A model generated the notes under the pieces. It ran no database searches, was not told where the DNA came from, and saw only the letters and a list, made by a program, of their open reading frames with translations. Positions 53,094-62,681 of a stretch of 64,000 nt of DNA are shown piece by piece (the first letter of the stretch is position 1; each line of letters begins with the position of its first letter). This DNA comes from Hamadaea flava (GTDB lineage Bacteria; Actinomycetota; Actinomycetes; Mycobacteriales; Micromonosporaceae). The position numbers and the translations under genes are program-made. The DNA lies in NCBI RefSeq assembly GCF_024172085.1, contig NZ_JAMZDZ010000001.1:2170001-2234000 (forward strand), read 5' to 3'.

Positions 53094-54365
53094 ATGACCG
53101 TGCTCGTGCTGTCCAACCAGACCGACACCCTCGAACGCGCCCTCAACCACGCCGGACACGACGTCCTCGTCTGCCTCACCGAGGCCAACGCCGCCCTGCG
53201 CGCCGCCATCGACCCGCCGTATCAGGTCGTCACGGTCGACCGGTGGACCGCCTACGACCAGATAGCCGACCTCGCCCGCACCCTGCGCGGCCATGTCGAC
53301 CAGGTGGCCACCACATGGGAAGGCGCGATCGTCGCCGCCGGCCTCCTGCGGGATCTGCTGGACCTGCCGGGCCAGCGCACCGGCGACGCGGTCGCCGCCA
53401 CCGACAAAGCCGTCATGAAAGCCCGGCTCGCCGACGCCGGCGTGCCGGTGGCCCGGCACCGCATCGTCACCACCATCGACGACATCGCCGTCGCCGCCCG
53501 CGACCTCGGCTGGCCCCTGGTGGTCAAACCCCTGGCCGGATTCGGCTCGACCAACACCCACGTCGTCTACACCCTGTCCGACCTGGACTCCATGCGCCCG
53601 GTCCTCGACAAGCCGGTCGCCGCGTCGGCGTTCTTCGCGACCGAACCGGCCTTCACCCCGCTGACCGAGCAACGCGGCATCCTCGTCGAGCAGTACGTCG
53701 ACATCCACCGCGAATACCACGTCGACGCCTGCTGGACCGGCGGCGAACCCGTCTACCAGATCCCTGGCCGCTACAACGTGCCGCCACTGGCCGGCATGGG
53801 CGGCGCCCTCGGCTCGGTGCTGCTACCCGCCGACGGGCCTGAAGCCGGCCCGGTCGTGCGGCTGGCCGAACACGCCGCCCGGACCCTGGGCATCCGCGAC
53901 GGATTCACCCACACCGAGATCTACCTCGACTACGCCGGACGCCACATCGTCGGCGAGGTCGCCGCCCGCCCCGGCGGCGGCGGCATCCAGCGCAGCCTGC
54001 ACCACGCCTACGGCCTGGACATCGCAACCCTGCTCGCCCACAGCGCCGCCGGACAACCGATCAAAGCCGACCTACGCCCCCGGCCCGGCGTCTACGGCTG
54101 GGTGGGCCCCTACGTGCCCGACGGCACCATCACCACCATCGGCGCCCCCGAAGCCATCGAACGCCAGCCCGGCGTCATCGAAGCCACCGTCAAAGCCAAG
54201 ACCGGCGGGGTCGGTGGCATGACCGGCACCGGCCTGTGGGCCGGCGCCGCAGGGTACGCGTTCCTGCGCGGCTCGACCGTCGAGCACGTGCTGCAACTGA
54301 TGCCCCGCGCCGTCGAAGCGTTCGCCATCCGCGTCACACCCACTCGACCGGAGCTGCTGCGATGA
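53094..54365 (+). CDS. ATP-grasp ligase
   Basis: A 423-residue ATP-grasp enzyme. The ATP-binding Lys is in WPLVVKPLAGFGSTNTHVVY near residue 145, and the metal-binding end is GFTHTEIYLDYAGRHIVGEV near 280 with AARPGGGG. These match carboxylate-amine ligases of the dapdiamide/BacD type and DUF4343-like ligases. It probably forms an amide or peptide bond using an amino acid. The ATG at 53094 follows GGAAGGA. Its stop overlaps the MFS start. Confidence 0.85.
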   Translation: MTVLVLSNQTDTLERALNHAGHDVLVCLTEANAALRAAIDPPYQVVTVDRWTAYDQIADLARTLRGHVDQVATTWEGAIVAAGLLRDLLDLPGQRTGDAVAATDKAVMKARLADAGVPVARHRIVTTIDDIAVAARDLGWPLVVKPLAGFGSTNTHVVYTLSDLDSMRPVLDKPVAASAFFATEPAFTPLTEQRGILVEQYVDIHREYHVDACWTGGEPVYQIPGRYNVPPLAGMGGALGSVLLPADGPEAGPVVRLAEHAARTLGIRDGFTHTEIYLDYAGRHIVGEVAARPGGGGIQRSLHHAYGLDIATLLAHSAAGQPIKADLRPRPGVYGWVGPYVPDGTITTIGAPEAIERQPGVIEATVKAKTGGVGGMTGTGLWAGAAGYAFLRGSTVEHVLQLMPRAVEAFAIRVTPTRPELLR

Positions 54366-55618
54366 GCACCACCACCGTCATCGCCCAGGTCGTGTCCACC
54401 CCCGACGCAGCCTTGGAAACCGCCGGCTGGTGGGCCCGCCGCTTCGGCGGACTACCCACCACGTTCTGGCGGCTGATGGCCGGAGTCGGCGCGGCCCGGC
54501 TCGGGTTCGTCGTCGTGCCGTTCCTGGCCTTCTGGCTCACCAGCGACCAGCACTACACGCCGGTCCAGGTCGGCTGGGTGATGACCGCGTTCGGCACCGG
54601 CTGGATGATCGCCATGCCTCTCGGCGGGTGGCTGGCCGACCAGATCGGCCGCCGAGCGACCATCACCACCACCGCGGCGTGCGCCGCGGGCAGCTACCTG
54701 CTCCTCGGCGGCGTGCACGGCCTACCGGCCACCATCGCCGCCGCGCTTCTGGTCGGAGTCGGTTTCGACGCCTACCGGCCCGCCGTCCAGTCCACCATCA
54801 CCGACACCCTTCCCAACACAGATCGCGGCCGCGGGCTCGCTCTGCTGTATCTGGTGATGAACCTTTCCCGGCTGGCCGCTTGCGCTCTCGGCGGACTATT
54901 GGCCAGCGGCGCGGGGTTCCGGTGGCTGTTCACGGCCAACGCCGCCGCCAACCTTGGCCTGGCCGCCGTCGCCTGGCGGGTCGTCCCGGCCCGCGAACCC
55001 CGCCCCACCCGGCCGGTACGAGCACGATCGGCAGGCTACGGCTGCGTGTTCGTGGGGTTCACCGCGATCACACTCGTCTTCTACACCGTGCACATGCAGA
55101 GCATGGTCGCCCTGCCGGTGATGCTCGGCCACGCCGGGGCCACCCCAGCGCTCTACGGACTTCTGCTGGCCCTCGACCCGCTCGTGGTCGTGGTCGTGCA
55201 ACTCGTCGCGCAGCAGTGGCTCACCCGCACACCCACGCTTCTGGTCAGCGGACTCGGCGTCGCCGTCGTCGGAACCGGACTCGCCCTCACCGGACTGAGC
55301 CCCAGCCTCGGCTGGGCTGCGGCCACCATCCCAATCTGGGTCGCCGGCGAGGTCGCGTTCCTCACCGCCGCACCCGCCGTCATCGCCACGCTCGCCCCAG
55401 CCGACCAACGGGGCCGCTACTTCGGCATCTGGGGCGCCACCCAAGGCACCGCAGCCGTCGCCGCACCCCTGCTCGCCGCCGCAGCCGCCGGATCAGACCT
55501 GCTCTGGATCGCCGGCGGCATCAGCGGACTCGCCGCGGCGATCGGCTGCCTCGCACTGCACCACGCAACCACCCACCGCGGCGCCGCACCGGCTTGCCTG
55601 GAAGGACCCACAGCATGA
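54362..55618 (+). CDS. Major facilitator superfamily exporter
   Basis: A 418-residue protein with twelve hydrophobic segments and the MFS loop motif GGWLADQIGRR near residue 90. It belongs to the drug-efflux-like MFS class. The ATG overlaps the ATP-grasp stop (ATGA), and the stop overlaps the next ATG. It likely exports the product of the ATP-grasp pathway. Confidence 0.85.
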   Translation: MSTTTVIAQVVSTPDAALETAGWWARRFGGLPTTFWRLMAGVGAARLGFVVVPFLAFWLTSDQHYTPVQVGWVMTAFGTGWMIAMPLGGWLADQIGRRATITTTAACAAGSYLLLGGVHGLPATIAAALLVGVGFDAYRPAVQSTITDTLPNTDRGRGLALLYLVMNLSRLAACALGGLLASGAGFRWLFTANAAANLGLAAVAWRVVPAREPRPTRPVRARSAGYGCVFVGFTAITLVFYTVHMQSMVALPVMLGHAGATPALYGLLLALDPLVVVVVQLVAQQWLTRTPTLLVSGLGVAVVGTGLALTGLSPSLGWAAATIPIWVAGEVAFLTAAPAVIATLAPADQRGRYFGIWGATQGTAAVAAPLLAAAAAGSDLLWIAGGISGLAAAIGCLALHHATTHRGAAPACLEGPTA

Positions 55619-57822
55619 CCAACTATCCCCGCCAGTCGATCTTGACTCTGCCGTACGCGGCAGCGGCCCAGATCCCGGCAAACCCGCTGTCGGTGCCGGA
55701 CCCTCCGTCGACCGCAGACGCCGCCACAGATCCGGTCCGCCTCACCGACCACGGGTTAGCGCACGGCGCGGCCTGGCCAGCGGCCGGCACACGATCTGCG
55801 GCAGCGCGGCTGGCAGTCGACGTCGGCGCCGACAACACGACCGCGCTGCTGGAGATCGACCAGCGCCGCATCCCGCTGCTGTTCGATGGGCAGCTCGCCC
55901 TACCGACTCCGCGCGCGGACGTACTCGGACGCCTGATCGATGTCAAAGGCGCGCTGCGGCCGTCCGGCGACGCCCACCATCACAGCTCCGAGCAGGCCGT
56001 CTACCAAGCTCTGCTGCAACGAGTGGTCGCCGCGGCCGACACCCCAATCGCGCAACTGGTACTCACCGTGCCCCCGACCTGGGGACCACGACGCCGCGAC
56101 CTGATCCGCCAACGCGCCGCCGACGCCGGACTGCCCACACCGGTCATCGTCAGCGAAGCCGCCGCCGCAGCACAGGCCACCATGCCGCACACCGCCGAAG
56201 CCGACACGGTCCTGGTGTGTGACCTCGGCACCACCGGACACCTCACACTGCTACGCCGAACCGACCGCGGCTGGAACCAGCTGGCCACCAACAGCTCCGA
56301 CACCTACGGCGGCCGAGGCCTCGACCAGGCCATGGCCCACACACTGTCCCCCGACGACGCCGACGAACCCGCGCTGCTGACCCGCTGCGCATCCGCCCGG
56401 CTAGACCTGCAAACCCAGGCAGCAGTGCTGGACGATCCCGGGCCGACCGCGATCCGCATCCCCGGCCACGACCTGGCCGCCCTCTACCACCTCGACGACC
56501 TCGTCCAGGTCACCACCACCGCCTGCGAGCAGCTCGTCAACGCAGCCCGCGACACCCTGGCCGCCGCCGACACCACACCCAACGCCCTGTCCGGGATCGT
56601 CGTACGCGGCGGCGCCGCAGCCGCGATCATCCCCGGCGCCGAACTCCGCGCGGACCTCGGCGTCACCCCCGTCGAACCCATCGACCCGCACCTGCTGTGC
56701 CACGGCGCCCTCTCCCTCGCACCCGCCCCTACCGCGCAAGCCGTCACACAGCCTGCGGAGTCGGCGGGCCGGCGATGGCTCAAACCCGCGCACTTGGCCG
56801 CGATCGTGCTCCCCTCGATCCTCGGCGCGCACCTGGCCACCCAAGAGATCGACGAAACGTTCACCTACACCGACAAGCTGCGCTCCTACCGCGACATGTA
56901 CGACTACGAAAAGATCCAAGTGCTGTTCGACCGGCCATCGTTCGCCGTCGCCGGCTGGTGCCTCATGCTGTCCGCGATCGCAGCCGGCACCCTGATGACC
57001 AGCCTGCTGCACCGCCACGACATCGAGGAAGGCATCCCCGGCCGGCATGCGCGCCTCGGCGGGCAGGTACAGATCTACTCGGTGGTGATCGGGCTGGCTA
57101 TCGTGCTGATGCAAGGAGTGCTCGGCTACGCGATCATCGGCAGCCCGCCCTTGGACGTACCCCGCTTCCCGGTGATCGCCCTCACCGGAGCCGTCGTCCC
57201 CGCGGCGATCGTCTTACTCGTCGGGCTGCTCGCACCGCTGTCCAGACGGCTACGCATCCACGGCTGGGCCGAACGGCTGCACCATCCGATCAGCGGGCCA
57301 CTGCTGGCCGCCTGTGGCTCGATCGCCGGCAACCTCTACTTCGACACTCCACGCGTGCTCGACTGGGTGTCGCTACCACCGGGCGGCGGGCAACGCATCA
57401 GAGCCGTCCTGATCGGCGTCGCGATCGTCATCACCCTGGTCAACCACCGCATCGCCCGCGCCATCCTCGCGATCGTCCTCGCCCTCGGCGCATTCCTGGC
57501 AACCGGCGACTACTACACCGTGTTCGCCGCCGGCGACCAGCTCACCACCGCCTACCTCGCCGTCGTCGCATTCTGGTGGATCCGTCAAACCGCCCACATC
57601 GCCCTCGACGCCCATCCCCACGGGTTACGCCGCATGTGGGACTCGATCAACCAGCAGCCCGGACCCGCATCGCCGCCCACCCACGAGGCGACCGCCGGCA
57701 GCACCCCAGCCCCTACCAATACCCCGACCTCGCCGACATCGGCCGCTTCCGGCCTTCTGGCATCCGGGCCGGCCGGGGCAGATCCCGCACCCGCCGGCCA
57801 CGACACCAGCACCACGGTGTGA
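55615..57822 (+). CDS. Hsp70/actin-fold ATPase fused to a membrane domain
   Basis: A 735-residue protein. Residues about 60-360 show an Hsp70-like ATPase: LAVDVGADNTTALLE (phosphate 1), VLVCDLGTTGHLTLL (phosphate 2), VIVSEAAAAAQA (linker) and GIVVRGGAAAA (adenosine site). There is no substrate-binding domain. Instead about six membrane helices follow (residues 400-670), then a Pro/Thr/Ala-rich tail. The stop-start overlap with the MFS gene suggests common regulation. Membrane-anchored Hsp70-like ATPases of this form occur in actinomycetes; function unknown. Confidence 0.75.
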   Translation: MTNYPRQSILTLPYAAAAQIPANPLSVPDPPSTADAATDPVRLTDHGLAHGAAWPAAGTRSAAARLAVDVGADNTTALLEIDQRRIPLLFDGQLALPTPRADVLGRLIDVKGALRPSGDAHHHSSEQAVYQALLQRVVAAADTPIAQLVLTVPPTWGPRRRDLIRQRAADAGLPTPVIVSEAAAAAQATMPHTAEADTVLVCDLGTTGHLTLLRRTDRGWNQLATNSSDTYGGRGLDQAMAHTLSPDDADEPALLTRCASARLDLQTQAAVLDDPGPTAIRIPGHDLAALYHLDDLVQVTTTACEQLVNAARDTLAAADTTPNALSGIVVRGGAAAAIIPGAELRADLGVTPVEPIDPHLLCHGALSLAPAPTAQAVTQPAESAGRRWLKPAHLAAIVLPSILGAHLATQEIDETFTYTDKLRSYRDMYDYEKIQVLFDRPSFAVAGWCLMLSAIAAGTLMTSLLHRHDIEEGIPGRHARLGGQVQIYSVVIGLAIVLMQGVLGYAIIGSPPLDVPRFPVIALTGAVVPAAIVLLVGLLAPLSRRLRIHGWAERLHHPISGPLLAACGSIAGNLYFDTPRVLDWVSLPPGGGQRIRAVLIGVAIVITLVNHRIARAILAIVLALGAFLATGDYYTVFAAGDQLTTAYLAVVAFWWIRQTAHIALDAHPHGLRRMWDSINQQPGPASPPTHEATAGSTPAPTNTPTSPTSAASGLLASGPAGADPAPAGHDTSTTV

Positions 57823-57875
57823 CCCCGGCCGACTCCGTCCACACCCGCACAGGTCCCGGGAACGCCGACTATCCA

Positions 57876-57909
57876 CTGTGGTTATCCACATCCCTGTGGA
57901 TAACCACAG
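57876..57909. repeat. Perfect 15-bp hairpin containing two DnaA-box-like 9-mers
   Basis: CTGTGGTTATCCACA (57876-57890) and TGTGGATAACCACAG (57895-57909) are exact reverse complements with loop TCCC. The 9-mer TTATCCACA is the classical DnaA-box consensus, present twice in inverted orientation. No T-tract follows, so a terminator role is less likely. It lies between the Hsp70-like and LysM-BTAD genes. Confidence 0.6.
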
Positions 57910-57978
57910 GGCGGGTCGGAACACCGCCCGCGACCAGCGGCACCGCACATCAGAGGATCTCTTCAGGGGTGATCGACA

Positions 57979-60645
57979 GTGGCAGCCAACACCTCGCCAT
58001 GGACACGACTGGCCCGCGGTGTGCGCGCCGTGGTCAACACGATCTGCAGCCTGACGGTCATGGCCGGGTTCGCCTGGTTCCTGGTACGGCTGTCCGGCTG
58101 GCCGCTACCCGACCATTGGCCCACCCGCGCGGAGTGGATCGCGCTGCTCGACGATCCGCTGCAGGGCAGCTTTCTGCGCGATCTCGGGGCCTGCACAGGG
58201 TGGCTGCTGTTGCTGCTCATCGTCACCGCCCTCGCCGTCGAGATCATCGCCCGGCTGGCCCACCGCCGCTGGCCGCGGCTGCGGCTGCCCGCTCCGTTGC
58301 GGGCGTTGGCGGCCGGCATCGTCGGCGCCAGCATCATCGGCCTGATCACCGGCCCCGCCCACGCCAAAACCACCAGCGGACCAGCCCAGAAACCACCAGC
58401 AGCGACCGCCGTCGTGGCCACCCCGGCCACCATGCATCCGTCCATCGTCAAGACGACGAACACGACCGGCAAGGTCACATTCGTGGTCAAAGGCCAGCGA
58501 TATCACGTCACCGTCCGCCGCGGCGACACCATGTCCACGATCGCCCGGCAGTGGCTCGGCAACGCCGACAGGTGGCCAGAAATCTGCCGGCTCAACAAGC
58601 ATCGCCATTTCGCCGCAGGTGGAACCCTGCGCGACTGCGACCTCATCTATCCCCGCTGGGACCTCAAACTCCCCGCCGACGCCGTCCCGCCAACCGGCGC
58701 GATACCAGCACACAAGCCGACACCGAATCCACCCACGACCACACCACCGGCCACCGATCCGGAACTGCCGCCCCGCCAGCCACCCGTCACACCGACGATC
58801 CCGACGCCATCGCCGAGCATCACCACTCCCGCCACCGTCGACCCCGACGGCGTCGTCAACCTCGAAACCACTGCGCCATCGAATCAGGCCCCCACACCTG
58901 ATCGCAGCGCCAGCAGCAAGGCCACTGCCGCCCGCTCCGCACACACCGCAGCCGACAGTTGGCTGACCTATACGCTCGCCGCCGCGCTGCTGGCTGCTGC
59001 GACTCTGGTCATCCGACGCCGAAGGCTGGCCCGCCAGAGCTCCCGCGACCGTGCTACCAGAACCGGCCAACCACGGCCGCTGCCCTACATCGCCACCCTC
59101 GCCCGGCACCTACTCCGGCTGCCAGACTCCTCCACCCGGGCAGCACACCGAAACCAGCCTGACGACGAGACCATCGCCCTGCCTGCCGAACTCGGCCCAC
59201 CCGACACTCGGACATCGGAGCCGGCCGCAGTCGGCGCCGTCGGGATGGTCGGGCCCGAAGCAGTGGCCGCCACCCGCGCGGCCGTCATCGCCGCGCTGTC
59301 GCCCGACGGCGACAACCCGCCAGGGCACGTCATCACTACCACCGAAACCATGCAGGCACTGCTCGACGACCGTGCCGTCGACACGACCGGCTGGCCCCAT
59401 CTGCACATCTGCGACTCGGTCGACGACGCTCTCGACGAGATGCACGCCCAACTCCTGGCTACCCGCCGCACCCTCGACGATCCAGTCTCCACCCACCCGA
59501 CCGTCCACCGGACGCTGCTGGTCCTCGTCCCGCCGCTGGACCACCACCAAACCGATCGAATGCAATCGCTACTCGAGGCGGCCAGCACCTCGGCGGCTGT
59601 CCGCATCGTCGGCGACTGGCCCACATCACAATGGATCGCCGTCGACGGAACCACCGACGGCAACGGCCCAGGACAAGCGCAGCTCACCGCCGCGGACACC
59701 GTCGACGCCCTGCACCTGATCCGCGAAGCCACCGCTGGACCCGCCACCGCGCCACCACCCGACCTCAGCGCAGGCGTCACCCGGGGCGCTGGGGACGGGG
59801 AACCTATCAAGCTACCGCGCGAGAATGGCTACACAGCGGCCGCCGTCGGCGCTGTGCCTGGCCCCGACGGCGACGACAAGGCAACCCTGCAGGTCCTCGG
59901 ACAGATCGCCTTCGGACCTGACCGACCTGGCACCCGCCCACACCTGCGCGGCAAAGCAAAGGAACTCGCCGTCTACCTCGCGTGCCGGCCCAACGGCGGC
60001 GACGTCAGCATCATCTGCGAGATCCTCTACCCCGACTCCACCGTCGCCAAGTCGCTGACCAGCGTCCAGCAAGCCGTCACCAGCCTGCGCAGAGTCCTCA
60101 CCTACCACACCACCCTGCGCGGCAACCCGATCTTGCTGTCCGGCGACCGGTACCGGCTCAACCCCGACCTCGTCGACGTCGACCTATGGCAACTCCACCG
60201 ACACACCAGAGCCGCAGCCGCAGCCACCGACCCACACCAGCGGCAAACACACCTCGAACACGCCACCAGCCTCGGCGCCACAACCCTGGCCCCCGAACTC
60301 GACGCCGACTGGATCGAGGCATACCGCGTCACCACCACCGTCACCATCGTCGAAGCCCACACCGCCCTCGCCGACCTCACCACCCCCCATGACCCCGAAC
60401 GCGCCACGGAGCTACTGGCCACGGCCATCTGCGCCGACCCCGGCAACGAAGCGCTTTACCGCCGCCACATGCGCCTGCTGGCCAGCCTCGGCATGACCGA
60501 CGCCGTCCACGCCACCATCCGCAACCTCACGCAGGTCCTGGCCGACCTCGACACCGCACCCGAGCAAGCGACGCTGGACCTGGCCCGCGAACTCCTCGAC
60601 GCAAAGCCGAACCTCGCGGCCTTGGCTCCAACCGGCGCAGCATGA
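57979..60645 (+). CDS. LysM-BTAD membrane regulator (SARP-related C-terminus)
   Basis: An 888-residue protein. Two membrane helices lie near residues 20-40 and 75-95, with a third near 105-125. Then comes a LysM domain (YHVTVRRGDTMSTIARQWLG near 175-195), a Thr/Pro-rich linker, a further membrane helix near 333-350, a middle domain, and at the C-terminus (about 620-880) a winged helix plus bacterial transcriptional activator domain (LRGKAKELAVYLACRPNGGD; LTSVQQAVTSLRRVL). BTAD domains are found in SARP antibiotic regulators. The combination could link cell-wall sensing to transcription. GTG start, after AGGGGTG. Confidence 0.75.
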   Translation: MAANTSPWTRLARGVRAVVNTICSLTVMAGFAWFLVRLSGWPLPDHWPTRAEWIALLDDPLQGSFLRDLGACTGWLLLLLIVTALAVEIIARLAHRRWPRLRLPAPLRALAAGIVGASIIGLITGPAHAKTTSGPAQKPPAATAVVATPATMHPSIVKTTNTTGKVTFVVKGQRYHVTVRRGDTMSTIARQWLGNADRWPEICRLNKHRHFAAGGTLRDCDLIYPRWDLKLPADAVPPTGAIPAHKPTPNPPTTTPPATDPELPPRQPPVTPTIPTPSPSITTPATVDPDGVVNLETTAPSNQAPTPDRSASSKATAARSAHTAADSWLTYTLAAALLAAATLVIRRRRLARQSSRDRATRTGQPRPLPYIATLARHLLRLPDSSTRAAHRNQPDDETIALPAELGPPDTRTSEPAAVGAVGMVGPEAVAATRAAVIAALSPDGDNPPGHVITTTETMQALLDDRAVDTTGWPHLHICDSVDDALDEMHAQLLATRRTLDDPVSTHPTVHRTLLVLVPPLDHHQTDRMQSLLEAASTSAAVRIVGDWPTSQWIAVDGTTDGNGPGQAQLTAADTVDALHLIREATAGPATAPPPDLSAGVTRGAGDGEPIKLPRENGYTAAAVGAVPGPDGDDKATLQVLGQIAFGPDRPGTRPHLRGKAKELAVYLACRPNGGDVSIICEILYPDSTVAKSLTSVQQAVTSLRRVLTYHTTLRGNPILLSGDRYRLNPDLVDVDLWQLHRHTRAAAAATDPHQRQTHLEHATSLGATTLAPELDADWIEAYRVTTTVTIVEAHTALADLTTPHDPERATELLATAICADPGNEALYRRHMRLLASLGMTDAVHATIRNLTQVLADLDTAPEQATLDLARELLDAKPNLAALAPTGAA

Positions 60646-61018
60646 ACACCCACATCGATCGGCACCACTCCCCCAGCAAGGACACGAGCGACTCGAAGGT
60701 GGTATGCGAAAGGGCACGGCCACTCCCACAGGGGGCCGGCTACTCGGCCCGGCGAGGTTCATGAACCGAAACCGCAGGCGGGGTGGTGGTGCGCTCGATC
60801 ACAAGATCAGGTCGAACCTGGATTGATTAGGGCATTGCTGGCTAGCCCATGACGTGCTCTGCCCTCTGATCGCGCGAGGCGGATCGACCACGGTAGAAGC
60901 CGGTGCACCCTTGGCACGCTGCCTGCACCGAGTATGCACTCGGTGCAGGCAGGGCCGCTTTCCTACGGTGTCACCTGTAACGACGGTGGAGACGGCCGTG
61001 ACGGCCCGGCTCGGGTCT
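60646..61018. other. Intergenic region between convergent genes
   Basis: The only clear structure in these ~370 bases is the hairpin at 60919-60952. The plus-strand LysM-BTAD gene and the minus-strand DUF4314 gene converge here. No gene is supported. Confidence 0.5.
60919..60952. terminator. Perfect 15-bp hairpin, likely bidirectional terminator
   Basis: CTGCCTGCACCGAGT (60919-60933) and ACTCGGTGCAGGCAG (60938-60952) are exact reverse complements with loop ATGC. The location between convergent genes fits a bidirectional terminator, although T-tracts are weak, as is usual in high-GC actinomycetes. Confidence 0.6.
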
Positions 61019-61019
61019 A

Positions 61020-61271
61020 TCAGCCGCTGGCGGGTAGGAGTTCGAACTCGTCGCCGATGGCCAGTCCGAGGGTGGATCCGTTGTCCCAGCGCATGTGCAG
61101 GGTGCCGAGGTCGTCGATGAAGGTGATAGTGCCGCACGTGCCGTTCGGGACGAGGTGATTGTCGTCGAGGCCGTCGCCGGTGGTGGCGAATCGGATCAGG
61201 CGGACCCGCATCCCGCGCCGGTATTCGGCTTTACGGTGGGCGGCGTGCTCATGTGCATGCTGGCTGTTCAT
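61020..61271 (-). CDS. DUF4314-domain protein
   Basis: An 83-residue protein containing RRGMRVRLIRF, GTCGTITFIDDLGTLHMRWD and NGSTLGLAIG, matching the DUF4314 pattern (GxRVRLI...GTV..ID..GTLHV.WD.GS.L.L). Such small SH3-like proteins are frequent on actinomycete and firmicute mobile elements. The ATG overlaps the stop of the preceding gene (ATGA). Confidence 0.75.
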   Translation of the reverse strand: MNSQHAHEHAAHRKAEYRRGMRVRLIRFATTGDGLDDNHLVPNGTCGTITFIDDLGTLHMRWDNGSTLGLAIGDEFELLPASG

Positions 61272-61753
61272 GACGGTTCCGGCTGACTGATGGTGGGCTG
61301 TGCGGCGGGGTGCATGGTGTAGCCGGGTTCCCAGGGGAACCGGCCGTCCGGGTCGGGCCAAACACATTGCTGCAGCCGCACGGCACCAGGCCCGTACAGG
61401 TACAGGGCCGCCGATGGGCGCAGCAGTCCGTCGGCGGGTCCCTCGAGGATGAGCACGTCGAGGCCGGTGATCAGGTCGTCGAGGCGTTGCCCGTGCAGGA
61501 GCGGGCCGCTACTGTTGGCTCGGCGGGCCAGGTCGTTGAGCAGGCTGATCGCGGTGTCGTGCCGCACTCCGACGATGAGTAGTTCCGGCAGGTCGCGTTC
61601 GGTGAGCCCGACGGTGTAGGCGAAGGGTACATCGACGCTGACGGCCTGCAGGGCTGTGGTGATGACCGCCCAGCCGACGGTTTCGATGGTGTGCTGGAGC
61701 CACTGCTGCTGTTCTGGTGTCAGCGGGCCTGGAGCGGGTCGGTGGTGGTTCAT
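61268..61753 (-). CDS. DUF4262-domain protein
   Basis: A 161-residue protein. WAVITTALQAVSVDVPFAYT and VGLTERDLPELLIVGV match the DUF4262 core (FAYTVGL....PEL.I.G). The function is unknown. Genes overlap by four bases on both sides, so this lies in the middle of a tight three-gene operon with the DUF4314 and 183-aa genes. Confidence 0.75.
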   Translation of the reverse strand: MNHHRPAPGPLTPEQQQWLQHTIETVGWAVITTALQAVSVDVPFAYTVGLTERDLPELLIVGVRHDTAISLLNDLARRANSSGPLLHGQRLDDLITGLDVLILEGPADGLLRPSAALYLYGPGAVRLQQCVWPDPDGRFPWEPGYTMHPAAQPTISQPEPS

Positions 61754-62301
61754 GGGATCACCGGGTTGTCGACGAGACGCGGATCGATCCAGCCGGTGGG
61801 GCCGATGGCCATGCCCTCGGAGGGGTCGGCCAGTGGATCGTCGGCGACGTGAACGCCGAACAAGCGGGCCACCAGGTCGCGGGGGTTGACACCGGGTGGG
61901 GTCGTCCATTCCTCGGCCCACTGGCCGTCGCTGCCGATGGCGAACACCTCCGGTGCCAGCAGATGTGCGCGCAGCAGGATGGCGGTCACCGCCAGGTCGT
62001 ACGGGCGGCGTGCTGTTTTGACGAACCGCCAGACGCGGCAGTCCGCCGGTGCGCCGGGAGTGTGGTGCGGGGCGGGCAGGTCGAAGCCGTCGAAGCTGAG
62101 CCCGGCCGCGTCGTCGCCGTTGAGCATGATGCCGTCGGACAGGTCGGCGATCGGGTCGCCGGTGCCCATCGGGCCGCATACGGCGATGCCGATTTCGGCG
62201 ACCGCGGCGATGATCGTTTGGACGTCGCCGACGATGGCCGGCCAGGCCGCCGCGAACGGGTCGCTGCCGGGTTGATAGCCGTATGTGTGCACGTATCCCA
62301 T
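61750..62301 (-). CDS. Hypothetical 183-aa protein
   Basis: ATG 62301 is preceded by GGAAGGA. The acidic protein begins MGYVHTYGYQPGSDPFAAAW and contains a VWRFVKTARRPYDLAVTAIL segment. Related sequences are common as unknown genes on actinomycete plasmids and integrative elements, to my recollection. The stop overlaps the DUF4262 start. Confidence 0.65.
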   Translation of the reverse strand: MGYVHTYGYQPGSDPFAAAWPAIVGDVQTIIAAVAEIGIAVCGPMGTGDPIADLSDGIMLNGDDAAGLSFDGFDLPAPHHTPGAPADCRVWRFVKTARRPYDLAVTAILLRAHLLAPEVFAIGSDGQWAEEWTTPPGVNPRDLVARLFGVHVADDPLADPSEGMAIGPTGWIDPRLVDNPVIP

Positions 62302-62681
62302 GTCGAGGTCCTTCCGCTGTGGCGCGCATGGGGGCGCGGGTAGAGGGGAAGCGCGTGTGCCAGCGCCGAACCACCCTGAACGGGTGTCGGGACAGCCGAG
62401 GCGCGAAGTAGGTGTCGGATTCACCGCCGTCGGTGAGATCGACAATAGTCGGTGACGGTCCGCGCCGGTGGTACCAGCGCGGGCCGTCGTGACTGCGGCC
62501 CACGTCCAGGGTCCGGACGGGGTCGGGGCGGGTTAGCTGTCGGGCCACCGCACAGGTGGCGCGGGCGACGAGCCCGACGGTATTGGGCAGGTGGACCACC
62601 CGCGGTCATCGCTTGGTCGCCCAGGATCCGGGCGGTGGCCTGCCAGGGGCCGGATCCTGGGCGGTCGGTGGCGTGCCGGTG
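62302..62681. other. 380-bp region without a gene
   Basis: Open frames here are Arg/Gly/Pro-rich in all phases and lack ribosome sites. It is the probable promoter region of the 62301 operon. Only short imperfect inverted repeats are visible. Confidence 0.4.
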
